From contig OY744461.1 in the NCBI GenBank assembly GCA_963556145.1, forward strand, positions 5,404,891-5,468,890: a stretch of 64,000 bases of DNA, in the 5' to 3' direction. A program made the position numbers and the translations under genes. A model generated the notes under the pieces. The model made no database searches and was not told the DNA's origin. It worked only from the letters and a program-made list of their open reading frames with translations. The DNA is from Hygrocybe punicea (taxonomy: Eukaryota; Basidiomycota; Agaricomycetes; Agaricales; Hygrophoraceae). Below, in pieces: positions 10,271-21,606 of the stretch (within the stretch, counting starts at the first letter, position 1; every line of letters begins with the position of its first letter).

Positions 10271-12216
10271 TCAAAGTATATCGGTCAACAGTTCTCGATA
10301 CACAATGTTTGATGTAAAGGTGTCATTGGAATGATGAGGAAACAGAACTTTGATCCTATCTCCAGAAGTACAGCAGCAAAGAGCAACATAGAGCTGGCCA
10401 TGGAAGAAGATTGGGTCACGAAGGTCCAAACCAACATTGATCACAGATCGGCCTTGTGATTTGTTGATTGTCATGGCAAAGGCAAGACGCACGGGGAACT
10501 GGTGCCTTGACAAAGAGATGCCCAATGCATCATCTAAAGGCTCGATAATAATCCTTGGAATGAAGACAGTTTGTCCAGCATGTTTGCCTCCCAAAATGCA
10601 ACACTGCAACACACGTGGTTTGATGTCTGTCAAAATCATGCGGTTTCATTGCAAAGGCCATTTGAAACATCGATGTTATGAAGAAGCATGAGAGGACAGC
10701 CTATTTGCAAGGCAAGTTTGGCCAAGGGTAAGCCTGATGCCTTTTGAGCATTGAGGAACTCGATGGGGTAAATGTTTTTGACACCAACAACTTTGTCAAT
10801 TGATCTGACAATACACTTTTCACCTGGAAACCTGTCAAGGATAGCCTGGTTGAGGTCATCCACATAGTTATTGGTTGGAGAGAGAATAGTGCGGTCAAGG
10901 AAATAGTGATCCGGTTTAGCGCCATCTGCAATTCCTAGATACAGATTGTCAATCACAAATTCGACAGTGTTTTCTGGCGTGTGCATGTTAAGTAGGAGAT
11001 GGATGGTGTTTTGGGGACCCAATCCATGACCAGCGCCTACTTCCAACAGCCAAGCTGCGAATGCCTCACTCTCTGGGGTTTGATCCAAACGCATGTTCTA
11101 TTTCAAGTGAAGGACCTATATGTGTGGCCATAAGGTGGATCTTTTGAGAGAGGAATTGACTATCCTCTCCCTGGAGCCACGGGGAACGACGGGGGTAGTC
11201 TGGCGAAAGTCACCACCAAACAGCATTATCATTCCTCCAAAGAGTCTGTTATCTGTTAAAAGCGGATTATACGGTTGTTGACAACGTTAGTTGACACTCG
11301 TAAGAGAGGGAAGATTCTTAGAGAGACGGTAGTAGGTCTGATACAAACTTGTAATAATCCGATGGGGTGACTCCTACATCGGATACCAAGTATATATACT
11401 AAACTGCAATGATGACTAATGATGAGTACTAGCCAATAGCGTAAGTCCCTCGGAGAAGACAGACCCGGATACACAGCGATGAGTAAAGACGATTACATAC
11501 GATGATAGTCCTAACGAGTAGTTATCTGATGATATTCAGATAAGCGCATATCCAAATGAATAACGTAGACAGTAATAAATGTACGACGTTACCAATTCCA
11601 ACATTATCATCCAGGACATCCTTTAATGTGCGAATGAGTGCCTCGATAGCATGACGATGCTGCATTGGAGCTTCATCCCAAATGATGATGTCTATCTGCC
11701 TTAAAATATCTGCAAGTTCACTTTGCTTCTGTATCTTGCAAGTGGAGTCCTCGAAGATGGGAATGGGAATTTTCAATTGAGAGTGAGTGGTGCTTCCACT
11801 ATCCAAGATGAGAGCAGAGATGACAGAGGAGGCGATGGTGAGAGCAACCTTGTGATTGGCACGAATAGTTGCGGTAATGGTATTGCACACAAAGGTCTTT
11901 CCTCCACCACCAGCACTGTGAATGAAGAAAGCCTTTCCCTCCTTGTTGTTGACAGAATGCATGACGGTATCATAAGCAGCGTGTTGCTCAAGATTGAAGC
12001 ACCCCCCCTGTTGAAGTCGACACGAAGCAAGAGATCGTATGGGTCGAAATCCAATTGCTGCTGCAGAAGTTGATTTAGATTCTGCTGGACCTGCCATTCA
12101 CCTGCAGAAAGAGGCATAGGTGGATAGAGGGAGAGGTTTTTTCCAGAATTAAGAAGGATTGCATTGATCAAAAACAGGCCATAATCATAAACCTGGTGTG
12201 GGATCTGGGATGCCAT
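10271..12216 (-). pseudogene. Helitron Pif1-type helicase domain, broken
   Basis: Helicase half of the Helitron protein. The 12097 frame has Walker A (SAGGGGKT, about 11895-11915) and Walker B (IIIWDEAPM). After the nested LTR the reading continues with the helicase III motif region (FGGDFRQT, about 11190), then the 10636-11094 frame, then the 10271-10639 frame with the terminal motif AMTINKSQGRS and the YVAL..CTSGDR segment, ending in TAA. At least three breaks are visible: a frame change at a run of seven C near 12001-12007, the LTR at 11254-11603, and a frame change near 10640. The C run could be a sequencing error. Helicase activity from this copy is not expected. Confidence 0.85.
11254..11603 (-). 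mobile_element. 350-bp solo LTR in the Helitron helicase
   Basis: On the minus strand TGTTGGAATTGG...CTTTTAACA, 350 bp, TG...CA ends, flanked by a perfect 5-bp duplication TTATC (11249-11253 and 11604-11608). It is nearly identical to the LTRs at 20574-20923 and 38744-39093. In LTR sense it has a GATA-motif pair (11522-11547) upstream of a TATATATA element. No internal region is attached. Confidence 0.93.
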
Positions 12217-15162
12217 GATGATTTATGATCCTGACACACAAGTCATCGCAAATATGAACCCTATGTTGAGTCCAAAGCATGTCTGGTTGAGTTGGTATAC
12301 AGTGCATGAGGATGGTGGCAAAGAGGATGTGCAATTGACCGCCTGTTTGTATTTCGCCTGCTTCCTTCAAACAGCTGTCCCACTCTCCATCATCCTCCAA
12401 GAGGCCACGTACGAGGCAAACAGCCTTGTAAGTTGGATAAGTGACACCAGCAAATTTGTTCAGATCATCCCAATCCAATGTACCCTTGACCATGGTTAGA
12501 AGTGTCCTGAGGTAAAACCTCTCTCCTGCGGATGGATAAACCCAGGTCAACCTTGTTATGGCGAAACCTTTTTTATGAACGGTCCAAGCTTTTGTCTTCT
12601 TGTTCCAAACGAAATGCTGGGGGAAATCCTGATAGGTGTGATTGATAGCATTAGGAAGCAGCTGGTTTGCCTTGAACCAACCCATGAGCTTGGTTGATTT
12701 GTTAGCGCCACGGTCTGCAATAAGCTCTGCATCATCCTCTTCTTCAAAGAACACAGTCTGCTGATCCTTGAGGTGGACAGGAAGACGATACACGGTAGGA
12801 CTCTCCTCATGCATGGAGAACTCGAATATGTGCCAGCAAGCTATTGGAGGACTAATGTAAATGACCATCGATATACTCCTGTATTTCATTGATTTCTGCA
12901 TTGCCATTCTGCCCCACAGCCAAAGTTGCCAAATCATGCCCCTTGTATATGTACTTGTGAATATACTTGATGGCCTTGATGGAAGCGCATATCTCGACAT
13001 TGATGTGGCAGTTGTAACATGCGGAAAGGTATGGGTTATAAGGGATGACATCATGATTGTCAAAGACATTACCCTTGCTGTTTGTGAAGGTGCAACCGTT
13101 GTTGGGTCTGGCATACTCTGGGTAACCATCATCTCCAAAGTGGGTCTCTGCAGAAAAGGTCTTTGGGTAATGCTTGCTGCACTTCCCATTGACCATGCAA
13201 GGAGTGTTAGGATACTCTGTGCCGCAAGGACCATGCATCATGCACTTGGTGACTGTGTCGTACAACTGGGGTGTGGCGACTGGGTCAGGAAACTGAGCAG
13301 AGACTATGCCGTCAACGTCTGGAACAGTGCGAATCTTGAAAGGACCTCGAAGAAATATAAGGAGATGCATGTGAGGCAAACCCCGCTTCTGGAATTCGAC
13401 CGTGTAAACCAATCCTGCGACCTCTCCAAAAAGACCCCCTCCGACCTCCTTCAACAGTGCCTTCATCTTCTGGTAGAAGACTCGTGCGATGATGTCTGGG
13501 CGATCGTGAGCTGTTTGATGTCTTAAAGGTGTGCCTGGACCATCGTTGACCTCTCTGCCATATTTCAACAGCTCTTCTTGAATCTCTGGCCAATTTGGAT
13601 TGCATGTCATTGTCAGAAAGAGATCTGGCTTCTGACAGTATCTGCTGATGGCCATTGAATCTTAAAACAGCTGGAACATGTGATGAGTGCTGCCAGCATA
13701 TGTAGAGGGAAGAACAATGCAGGTTCCAACTTGTCCAAGATCGACAGGACCATCATCTGCATTGTGGACAGCATTGGTAACCTCCTGGTTGAAATAGTGT
13801 GTCAGGTTCTGGATCATGAAGAGGGGTGTGGAGTAGAAGCCTTTGGTGGAGTCTGTAAGCATGGTAGCGCTGCTGAGTGACATGCTCTGTGTGGAATTGA
13901 CCTCTGGGTCCAGGAAGTGAAGGAATGCCATCATGCCAGCCTTGCTCTCCATTTGGACAGAAAAGCACATAGTGGAGTGGCCAGTAGACAGGATTAAGAT
14001 GACTGATCTTTTTGAGGGCACCACCTTGATCAGGAGTCTTGAGACGCAAAATGATCTCCCTGTGAAGGTTGACCTCCTCTTCTCCACTTCTTGGTATGAT
14101 GGCAGTGACCTCCTTTACTGTGGGCAAGTTGTAGTGATGGCGATCTGCATTTGGCTGCAGGACCAAGCGAGCCTGAACATTTCCATGTTCCTCTGGAGGC
14201 TTGTCCATCATGATCCGAAATGCATGCTGATAGAGAGGCACGAAAGGGTTTGCAGCATTAAGCATTATCTGGAGATCGGACATGATGGTGGGATCCAGGT
14301 TTGGATTGCAAGCATTATGTGTGGCAAGAGCAGCTTGTGGGTCATGAATGTAGAGCTGGGCATAAGCAGGCTGTACACCATTTCGTGGAATGAGAGCACC
14401 CATATTGTGATGCATGTCGCCATGCATGCGGAAGCAGTAAGGACCGGCACCTTGGAGGACAGTCATGTCGAGCTGAACAGCAATGGAGGTGAATGCAAAT
14501 GCAGCATTGTACTGGCGTATGTGTTCCCTGAAGGCACGTGCACGAGGATTGCTTTCTGTGAGAAGACGTCTCAAGGTGGCAGGGGGATATGGCAAAGGCT
14601 CCAAGTGAATCTGTCCCTGAAGACAGCACATGCCGAACCTTGGATGGACTTGAGAAGACCCTGAGAGGCGTTCTGTGATGAAGTGAAGAGCACCACAGTG
14701 AGAGCACACCACATCCATCCTCTTAATGCTGAAGTGAACTGGTGGCTCAACATATGGTTGTCGACCCTTTGGCACTTGTTGTTGTGCCTGCAATACCAGT
14801 GCATCTGGCTGAGCCAGTGCCACCAATTCATCATGAACAGCATTGTCCTGTTCATGTGCTTCCGCATGAGCCTCTGCTCTAATGTCCTGATTCTGTATGT
14901 CCTCTAGCACAATCTCCTGGGATGTCCTCTGCAGGTCCTCTTGATGCTGCTGGTGTGAGTACTCTTCAAGCTGTCTCAGCTCTTGCTGGTCATCTTGATG
15001 TTGCAGATGTGACTGGACTTCAAGCAGTCTTGGCCTGTGCTGCTGCTCTCGATATTGTTGGAATGAACGTTCTTCATCCAACTGTCTTGCTAAACGTGTC
15101 TCTCTGGCAAGATGTGACCTCTGCAGCTCTTGACACAGTTGTGTCAGTTGATCTGCTTCCAA
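12217..15162 (-). pseudogene. Helitron Rep (HUH nuclease) region, broken
   Basis: Rolling-circle replication initiator half of the Helitron protein. The 469-residue frame (15162-13753) starts with a Gln-rich, coiled-coil-like segment, then a Cys/His cluster (CSHC...CC) and the Helitron_like_N signature LNPVYWPLHYVLFCPNGE. The next frame (13655-12852) has motif 1 (FLTMTCNPNW), the two-His motif GLPHMHLLIFL and the paired-Tyr motif KYIHKYIYKGHD. The chain continues in the 12185-13234 frame (HEESPTVYRLPVHL, then a conserved spacer) towards the helicase. Frame changes near 13750 and 12855 and a stop near 13660 break it. All catalytic residues are still present. Confidence 0.85.
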
Positions 15163-16149
15163 CTGTTGTGCAAGATGTTTTCATTTGGCATCATCCAGGT
15201 TCTTCTACTGCCAATGCTCTTCTTCTCGAAGAATAGCCTGACGTTGGCGTTCTCAAAGACTTTGCTCTTCCTGCTGATGCAGTTGGTGCAATCAGTCTTC
15301 TTCAGCTGCTTGGCAAGAAGATCCTGTTCCGCCAACCGTTGGTACTCTGCATTGAATTGGTGTTGCCATTGGTTGTCAACAACAAATTGGTCCTGATGTC
15401 CAGACTATTTCCTTGCACGTCTGGCCTTCAGTTCCTCGTAGTGACTTGTCCTAGGTGGCTGAGGTGCAGCATTAAAATCTGCAGGCCTCACAGGTTGCTG
15501 CTGATTTGTTTGTCCATGTTGTCTGACCCGTTCAGCATGCGTCCACTCAAAACCCTGTTGCAACTCCTCTCAGTTTCTTGACACTGGTGGAACATCTCTT
15601 CCTGAAGCCTGCTGCTGATAATAGGCCACTTGTCTATCATGATGTGCAATCTGATGTCTTGGCAAGCCAGGATAAACGTCCACTGGAACCGGCCAATAAC
15701 GACTCGATGAAGTCGGTTGTTGTGGGTCAACAGGGACTGAGGATGACATGCCAAAGTTTGGCTGAATGATCGGGGGCTGATAGTCATAGGTTCTTTGTCA
15801 ACGAATGGAAGGAGATGTCATCTGCAGTCTTTGCAGCCTTTCACGCTCTCTTTCACCCTGACGGTCCCTTTCAGGAGTTTGCTGAGGATCAGCATGATGC
15901 TGTGATAAACTGGCATAAATATCAGCATTCCAGTTTTGCATCCAGGTGAACCCAACACCCACATAACATTTATATATTCAATCCCATCCACTTCTTCATA
16001 AAGGGGGTGATTGCTAGGATTCCTGAATGGCCCAATTTGTGAGCAAGCCAAATTCATAGATGCACCATTTAATTACAATGCCCACATTTTTTAATGCCAA
16101 CCAATACCTCAAATTGTGGGGGAGAATTTGTTTGCAGTTTCCAATATAT
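15163..16149 (-). other. Helitron 5' coding/leader remnant
   Basis: Continuation upstream of the Rep frame. Several short minus-strand frames (15488-15787, 15818-16057) are Gln/Arg-rich or unremarkable and probably represent the decayed N-terminus and leader. It ends where Helentron copy A is inserted (TTCCAATATAT before ACTTTTTTAG). Confidence 0.4.
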
Positions 16150-16196
16150 ACTTTTTTAGTGGGCCAGTGCTGCGCATGGCATGAACGAGTTCTTTT
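16150..16196 (-). other. Helentron 3' terminus: hairpin and inverted repeat
   Basis: Top strand ACTTTTTTAG, then GCCAGTGCTGCGCATGGC, which folds with GCCA/TGGC and TGC/GCA stems and a 3-nt loop, then the inverted-repeat word ACGAGTTCTTTT. The same terminus occurs at 3617 (end), 4703, 27270, 29704 (end), 43517 (end) and 54015, always with the boundary at ACTTG/CAAGT. Confidence 0.8.
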
Positions 16197-16595
16197 TTCC
16201 CTCCACTTCTTTGCTGATTTGAGCAATAAGATTAAATTGTATAAAGCATGTTACATATGGCATAAGATACATAGCATGAGTTGCATATTACATATTGATC
16301 TAATAAGCCCACCTCCCACCTCTGTAACATGTAAAAAAAAACTACATAGGGTGTCTTAAGTCTTCATCAACCTCCTCTCTACCTGCCATCTCCCCTGTGT
16401 TGCACCATCATGCAACACTCTTAGCCATGAAGCAATTGTTCAGAGAGCAACAGGTCAACTGCCAAACACAACTGCCCCCCAAACAGTGTGGTGACAATTA
16501 ACTCACATTTGCTCAACCCTACTTCTCCATGACCTTGAATGCTACACAACAGATTACCACATGAAGACAGCCGTGCTTGACCTCAAGGAGGATGC

Positions 16596-19500
16596 TCAAA
16601 GACTCTGAGCATAAATAGCTAATACTAGGTTTCTATTTTTACAGTGTCTGATATCATGGTCTGAAAGTTGTGTAAGGACAGTGTCTCTGGAACAAGATTT
16701 GCCTGTAATCATTCCATCATGATACCATACTTGTTTCTGTGCAGCAATAATACGTGAGGTGAAATGATATTGACCATGATATACAATGCCTCTAAGTTCT
16801 AATGTCTTTGTGCCAGTCTCTGAAACAAATTCTAGTCTATGACTGGTTTTAATATTTTTGAATGGATACTCTAGCACAAGAATGTGTGGTGCTTCATTAT
16901 AAAATACAAGTTGATTCATTCTGCTGTTGCAATCAGGACATCTTCTATTGGTTTTCTGTGACAATGTATCAATCCAATTCATGGTAGACTGTTTAATGGT
17001 GTCATCAGCATGTAACACATAGCCTAGTCTGTCATCAATGGGTTCTTCTGCAAAGTCACAGTGAGAACATTTATGTTGAGAAGAGGCTACAATGTCATTG
17101 ACTTTAAATAACTCCATAGCCAGATTGGCAACACTGATGCCCAAAGTGCCTCTAGGAAAGTCTGTAGGATTCATGTTATGCAGTGTAGTTCTAAGGTGGT
17201 CTCTTAGCTGTTCAAATGCCACATTTTTGTGTAACACCTGTGGAAAACCATGAGACAATGTGGTCAAATGATCATTCATGCTTCTGAATACTGTGGACCA
17301 CTCTGCATGATTGTCTTTCCACAGATTGAAGAGAATCACCAACAATGAGTCATATGCACAGCTGTAGTCATTTCTATCCCAGATCAGTCCAGCTGGAGAG
17401 TTAATGACCTGTTGCATGCTTGTGGATCCTTTGTTGACATGGTCTTTGGTGATCCGAGGCCTTTTTGTTGCTGACTCAATCTTGGTGTCAAGGGAATGTT
17501 TTTGGGTTGAAGTAAGAGCAATTGAGCCTATTGCTGGAACAAATGAAGTTGGAACTGCAGCTGCTTTCTGTTTGCCTTTGCCTTTTTCAACCAATTGCCA
17601 TGGGCTGTCAGGGACTGTATGAGTCAACAATAGTGGATCAGTTCGTGACCATTTAATGGCATTGTCAGTCTTTGCAGGAACATAGTGAATTCCCTTCCAC
17701 TGCTGAAAGTTTCGAAGCATAACTGAGCATGTCCCAGCTTGAATGTGATCAGGCAATTGTCCTTCATATCTAATCCTCATAATCTCATCAAGCAATTCTA
17801 GTTCTCTAAATTCTTGTCTAAGATATCCAGAACATCCTCTAGTAATTACTTTAGTGTCAAAGCCTTGGATAATAACAGTTCCAGCAGCAGAAGCACTTCT
17901 AGACAATGAAGAATAATATGACATATGGTTGAAGCAACTGTTTAAATGCACAACATTGAATGGACGTGTTTTTCCTTGAGCAGCATGAGCAGTCATTGCA
18001 AAGTTAGGAAGTACCCAGACTTGTTGTCTCTCAATGGATTCCTTCAGGTCACTGGGAAAAACACACTGAATTGTCTTGGTGTTTTTTACAATGGGCACTA
18101 CATTGTCAGGAAGTCCTGGAATCTGCACCAGCTTTGGAGGTTTATCCAGTTCAACAAACAAAGTGTCAAGTACCCTTTTGCCATGACTTGCTTTCATTGA
18201 CTGCCAGCCAACAACAAATCCTTCTTGTCCTTTTGTAATGCAGAGCTCAGTGGCATCATTGTTTCGAAGCATCACAGGCATCCCAAGACACAATGAGAGT
18301 TTTCCAGCAAAGTTGTCAGTTGCAGCATGTCGCACTTTCCATATCTCTCTTTGTGTATCAAAGTCTATGTCACTGGATTGATGTATAGCTTTAGATTTGG
18401 ACTTGCTTCTCACGGAATCCTTGTCTTTTCCCCACTTGTCAATAGAATAGAAGTTGGTCAAGTTCTGGTTGGTGTCTGAAGCAAATCTTTCACATCCAAG
18501 AAGATTAATCTGATCCTTCTGTGAGTGAATGCCACATATGATAGGAACATTTCTAAAATCTTTGGAGGCAACATTGGGCTGATCTGGACGTTTGCCTGCA
18601 ATTCTGCTTCTCAAAAATTGAATGTCCTGTGCAGTACATTTGCCATAGCGCATGTTGACAAGGGTGGTTCTGAATAATGCATCCTCAGCTGTTTGGGTTC
18701 TCTGTCTCATGTTTTCTCTGAGAATCACAACTGTGGTCACTTGATGCCAGAGTGCTTTTCCAATTGCAGTTTCCTGAGAATGTGTTGTCAAGGCTGATGT
18801 GATCTGAGTGCCAACTGTTCCACTGTACAACGGTGCACCTCCAACTGGTGGTAACTGTGCAAAGTCTCCAGCAAATATTATGTTGATTCCACCAAATGGC
18901 ATGTCATGTATGTTCAAAGCTTTAGTGAGTCTAGCACTGATTTTGTAGAGATCATGACAAGACAACATTGAGACTTCATCAATGAAAATGTAGTCAACTC
19001 CTTCTAGTCTCCCTTTGAGCTGAGCAATGCCCATTGCTTCATTTCTATTTGACATGTTTGGATTGATGCCCAGGAAGTAGTGATAGGTTGAGCCATTTTG
19101 TAGAGCTGCAGAAGTACCAGTAGGACCAAGAATAACAAATCTGTGAGACTCATGTACATTGTCAAAGAACTCAACAACTGCTTTGATGACTTGTGATTTT
19201 CCAGTGCCAGCCATTCCAGCAATATTCATTTTCAACTGGTCACTGCTGGGAGAGGAAGCATGATTTGCAATAATCCTAAAGGCTCTTTTTTGCTCAGTGT
19301 TCAGGCTGAATTTTCTGACTGTGGCATCAATTAGCTGTTGTCTGTGTGCATTTTCAGCTCTGAAAGTTTGCATCAAGTATGATTGGTCTACAATCAGTAC
19401 CTCATTTTCATTTGAATCAGTGTATATTTTATGTGAAATAGACTTGGAATTTGCAAAATTGTGTTGATTGCGCTCATCTAGTACTTCTTGTCTCTGTTCA

Positions 19501-20456
19501 TGAACAAGTTGTTTCCATTGAGTACCAGGTTGATTCATTTCAACTTCAAGTGGAGCAGAATTTACAGTAATAGAACCATCTGGACATGGATCAAGCCAAC
19601 CAATGTTTCTGACAATGTTTTCAGTGGCATCCATTTGAGCTTTGATTAGTCTACCATGTTGACCAAGTTCAGAATATTTGTTAGTTCCATAATCTGCAGT
19701 ATTCTTTTCTTGCTCATAATTGTCATCTCCAAAGTCACCACCATTTTGAATGTCGTCATCATCCAAGTGTGATATCATGTCTGAAGTCATAAATTGAGGA
19801 CAGGTACCATCTAACACTGCTCCTTGTCTAAGCTGAGCAGAATAGTCATCTCTGGCATCAAGGCATTCATATCTGAGGTTAATGTTGTCCATAATTTCTA
19901 ATTGTCCAACAGTAAATTCATAATCAGTGAATGCTTCATCCCATGATTCCAGTTCACTTTTCAGATCATGACCAGATCTCCATGGTTTGAACAGAGTGAG
20001 CATTGTGGTGCAATAATACTCTCTGTCTCCTCTATCACGTCTGGGCAATGAACCACCAACAAAGTTTGGAACAACATGCTTTGTCTTTTTACTGAATTCT
20101 ATGCAATGTGATTCATATAATGGGTGATCTTCTAGGAAAAGCTTGGTATCTTCTTGGACAGACTCAGTGCTATCAGACTCATTGTCTTCTGAATCACATT
20201 CTATGAAATTGTCATCATCTTTGATGTTCAGATCATCAAACTCTATGGTCAAGTCATTACTGGTAGATACATTAGATTTCGAAGTTTTTTTCTGAGTTGA
20301 AGGTTGTGAATCTGTTTGCAAAAAGTCTAATTCATCATCACTGTTGATTTCATTATGAGGTGGTTGAATATTTCTCTTGACTCTTTCTGCACCCTGTACC
20401 CATTCATATAAATTCATGTCTTCATAATAAGCTGGTCTGTAAATATAGTCATGCAC
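16596..20456 (-). CDS. Helentron Pif1-type helicase with C-terminal cysteine-protease-like domain
   Basis: 1286 codons, open throughout. Residues 1-380 are an acidic linker and the conserved LRYECLDARDDYSAQL segment. The SF1B helicase follows: Walker A GMAGTGKS (about 414-421), Walker B FIDEVSML (about 489), AGDFAQLPPV (about 530), RENMRQ, LGMPVMLRNNDAT, and MTAHAAQGKT near residue 830. From about 1015 a separate domain carries DYSCAYDSL (Cys about 1031), two CxxC pairs (CSHC, CPDC) and GIVYHGQYHF...WYHDG (His about 1229). This Cys-box / zinc-ribbon / His-box order resembles ubiquitin-specific proteases. The start is a GTG just after a shared frame change; in the intact protein this was probably the C-terminal part of one long Rep-helicase. 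The ORF is identical to copy B. Confidence 0.85.
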   Translation of the reverse strand: MHDYIYRPAYYEDMNLYEWVQGAERVKRNIQPPHNEINSDDELDFLQTDSQPSTQKKTSKSNVSTSNDLTIEFDDLNIKDDDNFIECDSEDNESDSTESVQEDTKLFLEDHPLYESHCIEFSKKTKHVVPNFVGGSLPRRDRGDREYYCTTMLTLFKPWRSGHDLKSELESWDEAFTDYEFTVGQLEIMDNINLRYECLDARDDYSAQLRQGAVLDGTCPQFMTSDMISHLDDDDIQNGGDFGDDNYEQEKNTADYGTNKYSELGQHGRLIKAQMDATENIVRNIGWLDPCPDGSITVNSAPLEVEMNQPGTQWKQLVHEQRQEVLDERNQHNFANSKSISHKIYTDSNENEVLIVDQSYLMQTFRAENAHRQQLIDATVRKFSLNTEQKRAFRIIANHASSPSSDQLKMNIAGMAGTGKSQVIKAVVEFFDNVHESHRFVILGPTGTSAALQNGSTYHYFLGINPNMSNRNEAMGIAQLKGRLEGVDYIFIDEVSMLSCHDLYKISARLTKALNIHDMPFGGINIIFAGDFAQLPPVGGAPLYSGTVGTQITSALTTHSQETAIGKALWHQVTTVVILRENMRQRTQTAEDALFRTTLVNMRYGKCTAQDIQFLRSRIAGKRPDQPNVASKDFRNVPIICGIHSQKDQINLLGCERFASDTNQNLTNFYSIDKWGKDKDSVRSKSKSKAIHQSSDIDFDTQREIWKVRHAATDNFAGKLSLCLGMPVMLRNNDATELCITKGQEGFVVGWQSMKASHGKRVLDTLFVELDKPPKLVQIPGLPDNVVPIVKNTKTIQCVFPSDLKESIERQQVWVLPNFAMTAHAAQGKTRPFNVVHLNSCFNHMSYYSSLSRSASAAGTVIIQGFDTKVITRGCSGYLRQEFRELELLDEIMRIRYEGQLPDHIQAGTCSVMLRNFQQWKGIHYVPAKTDNAIKWSRTDPLLLTHTVPDSPWQLVEKGKGKQKAAAVPTSFVPAIGSIALTSTQKHSLDTKIESATKRPRITKDHVNKGSTSMQQVINSPAGLIWDRNDYSCAYDSLLVILFNLWKDNHAEWSTVFRSMNDHLTTLSHGFPQVLHKNVAFEQLRDHLRTTLHNMNPTDFPRGTLGISVANLAMELFKVNDIVASSQHKCSHCDFAEEPIDDRLGYVLHADDTIKQSTMNWIDTLSQKTNRRCPDCNSRMNQLVFYNEAPHILVLEYPFKNIKTSHRLEFVSETGTKTLELRGIVYHGQYHFTSRIIAAQKQVWYHDGMITGKSCSRDTVLTQLSDHDIRHCKNRNLVLAIYAQSL

Positions 20457-20573
20457 AACAGATAAGTCCTATGAATTTTCCCTTTTGATTGTGCAATACT
20501 ACTTTTTCAGAATCAACTTGCATGTCATTCTTGTCATCTGGATTCCATGCTTTAAGTACTTCTCTCACATAGT

Positions 20574-20923
20574 TGTTAAAAGCGGATTATACGGTTGTTG
20601 ACAACGTTAGTTGACACTCGTAAGAAAGAGAAGATTCTTAGAGAGACGGTAGTGAGTCTGATACAAACTTGTAATAATCCGATGGGGTGACTACTACATC
20701 GGATACCAAGTATATATACTAACTACAAATGATGACTAATGATGACAACTAGCCAATAGCGTAAGTCCCTCGGAGAAGGCAGACCCGGATACACTCCAAT
20801 GAGTAAAGAAGATTACATACGAAGATAGTCCTAACGAGTAGTTATCTGATAATAATCAGATAAGCGCATATTCAAACGAATAACGTAGACAGTGATAAAT
20901 GTACGACGTTACCAATTCCAACA
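20574..20923 (-). mobile_element. 350-bp solo LTR inside Helentron copy A
   Basis: TGTTGGAATT...TTTTAACA on the minus strand, inserted in the Rep-helicase linker. Flanks are ATAGT and ACAGT, a 5-bp duplication with one difference. In LTR sense it holds two facing ATCAGATAA sites (20842-20850 and 20855-20863) upstream of a TATATATA element. The same insertion with the same flanks is present in copy B, so it predates the duplication. Confidence 0.92.
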
Positions 20924-21559
20924 ACAGTTTCTCCAGTAGACAGGAATGAATTTGTGACTGGTATAATGGTCAGGGTTGCCAAGCAGATACATTGCAGCCA
21001 TTGGACTACCAATTTCAAGTTTTGCAGTTAAAGCGTTTATGATCTGGGTGATGAGTTTTCTAGCTTTGTCTTTTCTTTTCATGGATCCTCCAAGCATTTC
21101 TGAGTTTCTGTCAAACACACTTCTAATGGTATCAAATATACTATAGGTTTTCAATCCAGGTTTTGTAATGTAGTCAGAAATATATGCTACAATGGCTTTG
21201 ATTGCAGTGCCAGAGAGAAGACTTGTAATGTCAGTGTTGCAACGCAATAGATATGTCACAAGGAGTGTTAATGTATTGATCCAAGCTTCTCCCTTTTTTA
21301 TATTCAATGCACCTGTTTTTGGGTCTACTTGTGTTGATTCAAACAAAGGTCTGGGAAATCTAGCTTTGCATTTACCATGTTTGTTCATGCAACTGGGTCT
21401 ATCTTTTCTCTGGACTTTCTCATTATTTGAACTGTTTCTGCCACAATTATGAACATTGGAGCGTAAAATCAACTGATCAACGGTGTTTGCAAATCTGTCC
21501 CACCATGAATCCATTTGTTTGCAATCATTACAATTTATGTCACCATTCATATCGTACAC
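20924..21559 (-). pseudogene. Helentron Rep, C-terminal part with catalytic tyrosines
   Basis: Continues the Rep protein after a frame change near 21560. It contains a Cys pair and CMNKHGKCKARFPRP (CxxH/C-type zinc site) and the paired-Tyr motif AYISDYITKP (about 21165-21195), the active-site tyrosines of Helitron-type HUH nucleases (Y-x3-Y). The frame is cut by the solo LTR after PVYWRN. The reading resumes on the other side with YVREVLKAWNPDD, about 20573 downwards, and runs to a TGA near 20465 just before the helicase ORF. Known Helitron order (Rep then helicase in one chain) supports one original gene. Confidence 0.8.
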
Positions 21560-21606
21560 ATAGGTGGGGGTGCTTCAGGCAGAGTCTGAGTGGGATCCTT
21601 ATAGTC

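Noticed and set aside
12861..14664. Plus-strand ORFs of 221 and 243 codons opposite the Helitron Rep
   Set aside because: Antisense shadows: the minus strand carries the conserved Rep motifs, and the plus-strand proteins have no recognisable features.
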